Shown here: one piece after another, positions 1 to 5,462 of the stretch
Numbering within the stretch: the stretch's first letter is position 1
Layout of the letters: the number at the start of each line of letters is the position of its first letter
Assembly: GCA_964436955.1 (NCBI GenBank)
Contig: CAYTFC010000073.1
Coordinates: 1 to 14,727 of the forward strand
Length of the DNA: 14,727 bases
Reading direction: 5' to 3'
Origin: CAMFKD01 sp964436955
GTDB lineage: Bacteria; Chlamydiota; Chlamydiia; Chlamydiales; JAJFMA01
The notes under the pieces: model-generated
What the model was told of the DNA's origin: nothing
Database searches by the model: none
The model's input: only the letters and a program-made list of their open reading frames with translations
Program-made: the position numbers and the translations under genes

Positions 1-546
1 GCAGGATTGGAGCACTTAGCAAAGGGATGCCCTAACCTGACCTCTGTCAATCTGTCAGGGTGCAATAAAATCACGAACGCAGGATTGGAGCACTTAGCAA
101 AGGGATGCCCTAACCTGACCTCTGTCAATCTGTCAGGGTGCAATAAAATCACGAACGCAGGATTGGAGCACTTAGCCATAGGATGCCCTAACCTGACCTC
201 TTTCGATCTGACATGGTGCGATAAAATCACGAACGCAGGATTGGAGCACTTAGCAAAAGGATGCCCTAACCTGACCTCTGTCAATCTGTCAGGGTGCAAT
301 AAAATCACGAACGCAGGATTGGAGCACTTAGCCATAGGATGCCCTAACCTGACCTCTTTCGATCTGACATGGTGCGATAAAATCACGAACGCAGGATTGG
401 AGCACTTAGCAAAAGGATGCCCTAACCTGACCTCCGTCGATCTGTCATGGAACAATAGCATCACGGACGAAGGATTGAAACACTTAGCAAAGGGATGCCC
501 TAACCTGACCTCTGTCCATCTGAGATGGAAAGAGGACATGCCGAAA
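1..546 (+). repeat. Tandem array of 78-bp LRR-coding units
   Basis: Units of exactly 78 bp start at 1, 79, 157, 235, 313, 391 and 469. Units 1 and 2 are identical. Unit 4 differs from them by one base (G to A, silent, in the AAAGGATGC stretch). Units 3 and 5 are identical to each other and differ from type 1 at the same positions. Unit 6 begins like type 1 but diverges in its second half, and unit 7 is the most diverged. The order A-A-B-A-B-A'-A'' means 157-312 and 313-468 are partly a 156-bp duplication. Near-identity including silent sites indicates recent expansion or gene conversion. Confidence 0.95.
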
Positions 547-654
547 GATTTTAGACTTCGCTACCCTCATATTAATTGGCGATTTTCATTTGATGGTAGT
601 TGTAACCCGACTTACGAACATTACGCTTCAGGTAGTGTGGTATCGTTTCCGTGA
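1..654 (+). CDS. Leucine-rich-repeat protein, cysteine-containing subtype (3' part; 5' end outside window)
   Basis: The reading frame is already open at base 1 (codons GCA GGA TTG...), so the gene begins upstream of the window; the TTG at 7 is not a credible start. The visible part is six regular 26-residue repeats plus a seventh, diverged one. The pattern is AGLEHLAxGCPNLTSxxLxxC followed by xKITN, which matches the cysteine-containing LRR subtype found in F-box/AMN1-like proteins (GCPxL, then LxxC, then ITD/N). After the repeats, about residues 183-217 form a non-repeat tail rich in aromatic residues that ends at TGA 652-654. No membrane segment is visible. In host-associated bacteria such LRR proteins are often protein-binding effectors; that role here is inference. 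There is no same-strand neighbour downstream. A hairpin at 737-756 may end the transcript. Confidence 0.85.
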   Translation, partial: AGLEHLAKGCPNLTSVNLSGCNKITNAGLEHLAKGCPNLTSVNLSGCNKITNAGLEHLAIGCPNLTSFDLTWCDKITNAGLEHLAKGCPNLTSVNLSGCNKITNAGLEHLAIGCPNLTSFDLTWCDKITNAGLEHLAKGCPNLTSVDLSWNNSITDEGLKHLAKGCPNLTSVHLRWKEDMPKDFRLRYPHINWRFSFDGSCNPTYEHYASGSVVSFP

Positions 655-736
655 ACAGACTTGTTATAACCCGACTTGCTACCTACATCGCGCTTGAACA
701 TAGCTGTTCTTTCCTAGTGAAACGTTGCGCATCGAA

Positions 737-756
737 GGCCAAGTCGAGACTTGGCC
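737..756. terminator. Perfect 8-bp hairpin downstream of the LRR gene
   Basis: GGCCAAGT (737-744), loop CGAG (745-748) and ACTTGGCC (749-756) form a perfect GC-containing stem with a tetraloop. It lies 83 nt after the LRR stop codon and just beyond the end of the minus-strand pseudogene, so it could serve converging transcripts. A T-run (TTTT, 769-772) follows only after 12 nt, so it is not a textbook intrinsic terminator. The hairpin is seen directly; the terminator role is inferred. Confidence 0.35.
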
Positions 757-771
757 GAGTGGCGCGACTTT

Positions 772-1425
772 TCAATTGGGAAAGATCCAGGCCTGGGGGA
801 GGTCATTTAGAGAAGTGATTTCCCGGCTAAGTGTAAGGATCTTTTTATAAACCTCTTCCTCATTACGTCTCATGAAGACAAGGGGTGCCAGCTTTTGGAT
901 GCTTGAAATGATGTCTTGCTCTAGCTCACGCTTAAGGTTATTACGTTCTTCAATCGAGATTGTGGCGTGGTATTTCTTTTCGATTTCAAAATAGAGGGTT
1001 TTGAACTTCTGGTTAACGGCTGCGTGGCAGTAATAGCTGTCCTTTACAATGTTCAATTCAGGATGGTTTTTTTGCAGAATAAACAAGATACTGTCTTCGT
1101 CAAACAGTTCATAGCGATCTGTTAATATCAGTCCTACAAGACATCCTAAAACAGTTTTAGAGGTAAAGGTAAAAGATAGTGTTCCAGGAATCGTTTTGTG
1201 GACAGCGAATAGAATAGCGTTAGATCACTGAAAATAAGATCATTCTTGAAAATCGGAAAGCGAGATTGCCATTTTTGTAGCTTTTCTTACGTTGCAAAAA
1301 AAGACGAGTGAAATGGCAGCTGGACCGCTTCAAGAGCAGCTTCTGGGGTTTTGGTCAGTAAGTTCAATTTTGTTATCGCCATGCCAAACAGCCTGACGAA
1401 AGAGTTCAAAACAGTCAATGAAAAT
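772..1425 (-). pseudogene. Decayed protein-coding gene, 3' part intact, with two frameshifts and a stop
   Basis: Only the 3' part (1086 to 772, 104 codons from a TTG) is a clean ORF, and it has no ATG and no ribosome binding site. Its frame stays open upstream as ...GCLVGLILTDRYELFDEDS..., so the TTG is not a real start. Around 1150-1160 (a CTAAAACTG run) the coding-like frame shifts, and the neighbouring frame reads EKLQKWQSRFPIFKNDLIF and then FSDLTLFYSLSTKRFLEHYL as far as about 1286. A TAA at 1287-1289 interrupts that frame. Near 1345-1355 (AAAACCCC) the frame shifts back, and 1425-1350 reads IFIDCFELFRQAVWHGDNKI. Pieced together this gives roughly 215 residues of ordinary charged/aromatic, probably soluble protein. 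I do not recognise the family. The true 5' end is lost in the AT-rich stretch beyond 1425. Sequencing error could mimic some lesions, but three in 200 bp favours decay. Confidence 0.6.
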
Positions 1426-1674
1426 TTAATTTAGGTTTTATCCATCAATTTAAACTTTAAAGCGTGCTGTATCTCTATGTGCCTGCATTTTCGCCGCCTT
1501 GGAGAAACATGCAAGCACGTAAAGGCAATGAATTACGAATTGAAGTTATTTAAGTCATTAAAAAATAAATTTACTTACACTTTATTTTTTTATAGTATTA
1601 ATTTAGTTGACATTTTACGTGATTTTATTAAAATAAATATAGGATTTTGTGAATAATTATATTTTAGTTAATGA
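1426..1674. other. AT-rich gene-poor stretch
   Basis: I see no credible gene here. From about 1540 to 1680 the sequence is strongly AT-rich. It contains a perfect 10-bp AT inverted repeat (1560-1569 against 1581-1590, 11-nt loop) and a promoter-like TTGACA/TAAAAT pair. A 59-codon ATG frame at 1477-1656 lacks a ribosome binding site and looks like chance. The block separates the pseudogene (leftward) from the ankyrin remnant (rightward) and is probably decayed former coding or promoter DNA. Confidence 0.5.
1607..1634 (+). promoter_or_regulatory. Possible sigma70-type promoter before the ankyrin remnant
   Basis: TTGACA at 1607-1612 is a perfect -35 box. It is followed after 16 bp by TAAAAT at 1629-1634 (4 of 6 in line with TATAAT). 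It points toward the ankyrin fragment at 1675. In such an AT-rich stretch the -10 match could be chance; the exact TTGACA is the main support. Confidence 0.35.
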
Positions 1675-1848
1675 AAGTTATTTGATAGGATCGACAGAGA
1701 TTGTTATGTGGCGACGGATTCAGGGGCAAATCTGAATGTTCGAACCATACAAGGAAAAACAGCCCTTGATATTGCCACTGAAAAAGGCAATACAACGCTT
1801 ATTCAGTTTCTATTAGAGCGTGGAGCAAAATCTGGGACCAAAGCTTAG
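1675..1848 (+). pseudogene. Ankyrin-repeat fragment (C-terminal remnant)
   Basis: The frame from 1675 to the TAG at 1846-1848 contains GANLNVRTIQGKTALDIATE, then KGNTTLIQFLLERGAKSGTK. This is a nearly complete ankyrin repeat: GA-N (beta-turn), G-TALDIA (helix 1), KGN, (L)IQFLLERGA (helix 2 and next turn). A TGA lies just upstream at 1672-1674. There is no ATG, only a GTG at 1708 that falls inside the degenerate N-terminal part. No ribosome binding site is seen and no further repeats lie upstream. The simplest reading is the surviving 3' end of a longer ankyrin gene. It converges on yqgE with 11 nt between the two stop codons. Confidence 0.6.
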
Positions 1849-1859
1849 TCCACTCGTAT

Positions 1860-2429
1860 CTAGTTGAGGGAAAGATCCTCGGGAATGAGCGAGAGAGAGG
1901 CGTATTTTCCGCCCATGGAACGCAAAGTGTGCTGCCAAAGGTGCGTGGGATCTTGGGTGAATATGGTACTTGCTTGTGCGGGCTGCAGCAGCCAGCTGCC
2001 GTCTAAGAACTCACGCTCCAGCTGACCCGCGCCCCATCCGGCGTACCCAAAGCAGAGGAGCACTTGGGGGCCTTCTGCGTCAGTAATGACTTCCTGTAGA
2101 AACTGCAGGTCTCCGCCTAACCAGACGCTATCGCACAGGTTTAACATTTGCTGTGTGGCATCCTCGCAATTATGCAACAGCATCATCTGATTGGTCTGCA
2201 CAGGGCCGCCAGCTCGCAAGCCTATACGCGGATTTGCTAGCTGGCTCACATTGATAATTTCTTCGGGGAGCTCGACATCCAGTTGTTTATTGATAATCAG
2301 ACCAAAGGTTCCACTCGAGTTATGCTCACAGATAATTACAACGGCACGGAAGAAGATGCCGTTCTCAATCTCAGGCGTCGCGACAAGAAGTGTTCCCTTT
2401 TCAATGGTCGAATAAGGGGGTGTTGGCAT
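1860..2429 (-). CDS. yqgE: YqgE/AlgH family protein (UPF0301)
   Basis: This is a 189-residue protein of the YqgE/AlgH family, whose members are about 185-190 residues long and have no settled biochemical function. Hallmarks (numbered from the chosen start) are KGTLLVATP (11-19), VIICEHN (31-37), GLIINK (43-48), GGPVQ (74-78), FGYAGWGAGQLE (127-138) and the C-terminal PEDLSLN. The start chosen is the ATG at 2429. A perfect AGGAGG (2436-2441) lies 6 nt upstream and overlaps the stop codon of mlaD, and the family normally begins close to this residue. An upstream in-frame ATG at 2462 would add 11 residues inside mlaD and has no comparable site. It is the last gene of the mlaE-mlaF-mlaD-yqgE operon, 10 nt after the mlaD stop. 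No signal peptide is seen; it is probably cytoplasmic. This neighbourhood differs from enterobacteria, where yqgE sits beside yqgF. Confidence 0.9.
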   Translation of the reverse strand: MPTPPYSTIEKGTLLVATPEIENGIFFRAVVIICEHNSSGTFGLIINKQLDVELPEEIINVSQLANPRIGLRAGGPVQTNQMMLLHNCEDATQQMLNLCDSVWLGGDLQFLQEVITDAEGPQVLLCFGYAGWGAGQLEREFLDGSWLLQPAQASTIFTQDPTHLWQHTLRSMGGKYASLSLIPEDLSLN

Positions 2430-2439
2430 TACTTGCCTC

Positions 2440-3651
2440 CTAGCGTCCGCATCCATTTTCATGCAGGTCTATCAACTGTTGATTATACAGTTCAATGTTT
2501 TCTTCCAATCCTTTAATGCGTCTGAGCAAATCTCCGAATAGCTTTACAAAATGGCGATCGCATAGCAAATCCTCTGGAGGACAGGCACATTGGGTGTCGG
2601 CTAGAACGTTGTAAACTCGCGTAAGTGATGTGCTTATTTGATCAATTTCATCGTTAAAAAAGTTATGGAATTCCTGCGGGCAACGCAGTTCTGTCATAAT
2701 ATTCATGCGACGCGCGCGCAGCCGCTGCCAGTGGGGGTCGTTATGAAAGAGAATACCGTAGTGATTGATGTCATCCATAATGGTTTCGCCCTTACTCATC
2801 AGGGCGTTTGCCTGCAGATAGAAGTCATCTTTGACGAATAGGCGCCCGAGCGTTCCCTCACCGCGGTTTGTGCGATCAGTAAGGCCGCGTGCGTTACTTG
2901 CCACAGTCACAAAGTCTTCTGAGAACTTCGAAAAGTTACCAAGTACTTCATCCACGGAGTCCCATGAATCGCCAACGCGATCGGCTAGGCGGTTTGCTTT
3001 TTCAGAAAAGCCACGGAAATTGGACAGCATATCAGACCAGTCATCCGGAGAGTTCAATGCTGTGGTAATGTCGCTAAGGTTTTCGGCAGTTTTGCCAATG
3101 TACTCCCAGACGTTATGCTGTTTGATGTCTTCAAGCATATCTAGTAAGGCATCAAAAGTTTCTTCAGCGCGTTCAGCGAAAGTGTTGAATTCGGCAAAGG
3201 TTTCTTCGAGGGAACCTGCTTCTGTAGCGTAAATGATGTCATCAGGCCCAACAATGCGTAGCTTAATGCCTTTTTTAGGCTTGCGTGGGCTGATGGCTAC
3301 AGAGCGTTCACCAAGCAGGCCCGAAGTGCGCAGCGAAACTTCATCACTGTTGTACACATGGACCTTGCTATCGACAGCTAGCAAAAGTTCGTAGGTATAC
3401 ACCTTATCGCCAAAGTACTTTTCAGTCCGTGGCGATTCCACTTCGGAGATTTTGACAACCTTACCTACAGGCTTTCCTCCAAACGTCACATAGGTTCCCA
3501 CCGTAATTTTGTCGATATTAGCGAAGCGCACATGCAGGAGTTGTCCCTCATCACTTGTACGTGGGTGCAAGAACATCAACGTAAAGCCAAGAATCGCTAA
3601 GGCTGAGACGACAAACACGCCTATTAACGCGTTTTTCATCTGGTCAGGCAT
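2440..3651 (-). CDS. mlaD: MCE-domain lipid-binding protein of an Mla-type transporter (MlaD-like)
   Basis: This is the substrate-binding subunit of the lipid ABC transporter, anchored in the inner membrane with its MCE domain in the periplasm. Numbered from the second of two adjacent ATGs, one membrane helix spans about residues 9-27 (GVFVVSALAILGFTLMFL). The MCE domain covers about 36-122, with VTFGGKPVGKV and the typical SLRTSGLLGERSVAI. About 280 residues of mostly helical, polar sequence follow, including RGEGTLGRLF (near 264-273), a conserved region of long MCE proteins. The last about 50 residues contain several cysteines (CACPP, C-x-x-H). E. coli MlaD is only about 180 residues long, so this is a long MCE form. 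AGGAGG lies 1 nt before the first ATG (3654) but 4 nt before the second (3651), so the second is preferred. The start overlaps the end of mlaF. Confidence 0.9.
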   Translation of the reverse strand: MPDQMKNALIGVFVVSALAILGFTLMFLHPRTSDEGQLLHVRFANIDKITVGTYVTFGGKPVGKVVKISEVESPRTEKYFGDKVYTYELLLAVDSKVHVYNSDEVSLRTSGLLGERSVAISPRKPKKGIKLRIVGPDDIIYATEAGSLEETFAEFNTFAERAEETFDALLDMLEDIKQHNVWEYIGKTAENLSDITTALNSPDDWSDMLSNFRGFSEKANRLADRVGDSWDSVDEVLGNFSKFSEDFVTVASNARGLTDRTNRGEGTLGRLFVKDDFYLQANALMSKGETIMDDINHYGILFHNDPHWQRLRARRMNIMTELRCPQEFHNFFNDEIDQISTSLTRVYNVLADTQCACPPEDLLCDRHFVKLFGDLLRRIKGLEENIELYNQQLIDLHENGCGR

Positions 3652-4429
3652 CATTCCTCCTGTTCGAGAGGGAGTCTGGTAATCGGGAGTTGTTTACAAA
3701 CGCACGTACATTAGGGTCATCTAACTTAAAAAACTCATCAGGTGGTGCTACCTGAATAATTTGTCCGTCGTGGTGATAGGCGATGCGAGTTCCTACCTCA
3801 AGGGCAGACCTCAGATCATGTGTGACGACAATGCTAGTGGCCTTGAGCTGATCTTGGGTGTCACGGATGATTTTATTGATGGACATGGCCGTAACGGGAT
3901 CTAAACCGGCAGTGGGCTCATCATACAGAATCACTGTGGGCCGATAGACCATTAAGCGGGCGAGCGCGACGCGGCGCCGCATGCCCCCAGAAAGATCTGA
4001 AGGCATCATGCTTTCAGTGCCAGGCAATCCTACAATTTCGAGTGCATTTGTCACGCGCTCTTGAATCTCTTCTTCGGTGAGGAAGCGCTTAAGCGAGCCA
4101 TCTTCGTGTTCTGTGAGAAAAAAGCATACGTTTTGCCCGACAGTCATGGAGTCAAATAAGGCGCCTCCTTGAAATAGCATCGCCACATGACGCATGGACT
4201 TAAAGCGTCGGCTTTGTGTCATACTTGAAACGGGTTGTTGATCGATATCTATCGTACCGCTATCGGGATGGTCTAACCCCATAATGAGGCGCAAAGTAAC
4301 ACTTTTACCCGCTCCTGAACGGCCAAGAATGACCATTGTTTCGCCTTGTTCCACATCCAAATTAAGCCCCTTCAAGATGGTCTTTTTGCCGAAGGATTTG
4401 GTAAGGTCGCGTACCTTGATCATACTCAT
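3644..4429 (-). CDS. mlaF: ABC transporter ATPase subunit of the Mla lipid transporter (MlaF-like)
   Basis: This cytoplasmic ATPase powers the MlaE permease. All ABC motifs are intact over 261 residues: Walker A GRSGAGKS (36-43), Q-loop Gln87 (LFQGGALFDSMTV, typical of the MlaF/Ttg2A group), signature LSGGM (146-150), Walker B VILYDEP (166-172, catalytic Glu171), D-loop GLD (175-177) and switch His204 (VVTHD). The start ATG overlaps the stop of mlaE as ATGA (4426-4429), a usual sign of translational coupling. A second ATG two codons later is possible. Its stop overlaps the start of mlaD. Confidence 0.95.
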   Translation of the reverse strand: MSMIKVRDLTKSFGKKTILKGLNLDVEQGETMVILGRSGAGKSVTLRLIMGLDHPDSGTIDIDQQPVSSMTQSRRFKSMRHVAMLFQGGALFDSMTVGQNVCFFLTEHEDGSLKRFLTEEEIQERVTNALEIVGLPGTESMMPSDLSGGMRRRVALARLMVYRPTVILYDEPTAGLDPVTAMSINKIIRDTQDQLKATSIVVTHDLRSALEVGTRIAYHHDGQIIQVAPPDEFFKLDDPNVRAFVNNSRLPDSLSNRRNDA

Positions 4430-5217
4430 AGGACACCCCCAGAAACCTCTTTGAGATAATCATAGGAGGCGTTCAAGGCCACAGTAAGAAGGAAGTTAAA
4501 TATCAATATCACAGAATAGCAGATCACAACGCTGCTGGTAGTGGAGCGTCCGACCCCTCTAGCGCCGCCTCGGGTAGTGATGCCTTTGTAACAGGAGATG
4601 GTGGTGATCACGATACCAAAGACTAGAGCCTTCATGAATCCCATAAAAATGTCGAAGTTTTCTACGTGAATGCGTACAGGAGTCCAGTATTCGGTAGATG
4701 GGAGGTTGTAATAGTCTACCGCAACTAAGTATCCGCCAATAACACCCATGAGGCAGCTGAAGAGGGTTAGCAGAGGCATCATAAAGACGCCAGCGAGAAA
4801 ACGTGGAGCTACTAGATAGCGAATAGGATTTACTGCCATGGAGCGTAAGGCATCGATTTGTTCAGTAACAGCCATTGTGCCGAGTTCTGCGCACATGGAT
4901 GCTCCCACGCGGCCGGTAACCATAAAGGCAGCCATGACCGGACCCATTTCGACAAGCATGGCTTTGGTGACCATGAGGCCGGTTGCGCCGCGCACCCCGA
5001 AATTTGCGAGCTGAAACATTGCTTGAGCGGCAAGCACCATGCCCGTAGCCATACCCGTGATCGCAACAACAGGTACGGAGGTCACCCCTAGCTGATACAT
5101 CTGATCACGAATGAGATGTAAGGCTGGAGGACGACGAAACGATAACCAGAAGACCTCGGCAATGAGCCGTGCATAGGCTCCAAGGCCGGCCAACAGGCGA
5201 ATTAGGGCTTCGTTCAT
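4426..5217 (-). CDS. mlaE: Lipid ABC transporter permease (MlaE-like)
   Basis: This inner-membrane permease is 263 residues long, as usual for MlaE/Ttg2B. It has an N-terminal amphipathic stretch (about 5-28) and membrane segments near 48-70, 89-105, 141-168, 190-209 and 228-250. The family core is clear: GMATGMVLAAQAMFQLANFG (55-74), then MGPVMAAFMVTGRVGASMCA (91-110), ELGTM, and EQIDALRSMAVNPIRYLVAP (119-138). It is first in the operon, about 30 nt after the predicted transcription start. The ribosome binding site is weak (TGAGA about 7 nt upstream of the ATG). With mlaF and mlaD it forms the inner-membrane MCE transporter. No mlaC or mlaB follows. Confidence 0.95.
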   Translation of the reverse strand: MNEALIRLLAGLGAYARLIAEVFWLSFRRPPALHLIRDQMYQLGVTSVPVVAITGMATGMVLAAQAMFQLANFGVRGATGLMVTKAMLVEMGPVMAAFMVTGRVGASMCAELGTMAVTEQIDALRSMAVNPIRYLVAPRFLAGVFMMPLLTLFSCLMGVIGGYLVAVDYYNLPSTEYWTPVRIHVENFDIFMGFMKALVFGIVITTISCYKGITTRGGARGVGRSTTSSVVICYSVILIFNFLLTVALNASYDYLKEVSGGVL

Positions 5218-5255
5218 GCATTATCTCAGTAGTGAGGAAGTTACAGTAAATCGGC

Positions 5256-5284
5256 ATTGTAGGGTTGAGGCAGTTTAGGGTCAA
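5256..5284 (-). promoter_or_regulatory. Sigma70-type promoter of the mla operon
   Basis: Read on the minus strand, TTGACC (5284-5279), a 17-bp spacer and TACAAT (5261-5256) give five of six matches in each box. The predicted start of transcription is near 5249, leaving a leader of about 30 nt before mlaE. A 17-bp palindrome (5294-5310) lies 9 bp upstream of the -35 box. Confidence 0.65.
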
Positions 5285-5293
5285 CGAACTTGT

Positions 5294-5439
5294 CTGCCTC
5301 GGCGAGGCAGGAATCGCGAAGCGCGTGGATCAAGTCCGCCTTTTCCTCTGTGGTGCTGCCTCGCCGAGGCAGCAAAGGTTTGTAATACATACCTCTCCGC
5401 TATTGTTGGGATGGAGTTGTCTGCCTCGGCGAGGCAGAC
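5294..5439. repeat. Three copies of a 17-bp palindrome in the katE-mlaE intergenic region
   Basis: CTGCCTCGGCGAGGCAG occurs at 5294-5310 and 5421-5437. Its reverse complement CTGCCTCGCCGAGGCAG occurs at 5356-5372. Each has 8-bp arms around one central base. Copy 2 is extended by G/C to 5355-5373 and copy 3 by GT/AC to 5419-5439. Copies 1 and 3 also share the TTGT before the palindrome, so they look like copies of one element in the same orientation. Copy 3 lies 24 nt after the katE stop and would form a strong hairpin in its transcript, but no U-run follows. Copy 1 sits just upstream of the mla promoter. Confidence 0.9.
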
Positions 5440-5462
5440 CCACAAGGATAAGGCAGCTTTGG

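Noticed and set aside
1..546. CRISPR or noncoding tandem repeat
   Set aside because: The 78-bp period is in frame and encodes a textbook cysteine-type LRR without stops; there are no unique spacers.
1477..1656. 59-codon ATG frame on the + strand in the AT-rich stretch
   Set aside because: No ribosome binding site, composition rich in K/N/F/I as expected for AT-rich noncoding DNA, no recognisable motif, and the promoter-like TTGACA lies inside it.
2427..2462. Longer yqgE start at 2462
   Set aside because: It would overlap mlaD by 23 bases and has no good ribosome binding site, while the ATG at 2429 has AGGAGG at 6 nt and fits the family's N terminus.
5294..5439. CRISPR array
   Set aside because: The repeats are palindromic, only 17 bp, one is inverted, and the spacing between copies differs (45 and 48 bp); no cas genes are present.
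5419..5439. Intrinsic terminator of katE
   Set aside because: The stem is strong but no U-run follows in the minus-strand transcript, so it is kept only as a repeat with possible hairpin function.
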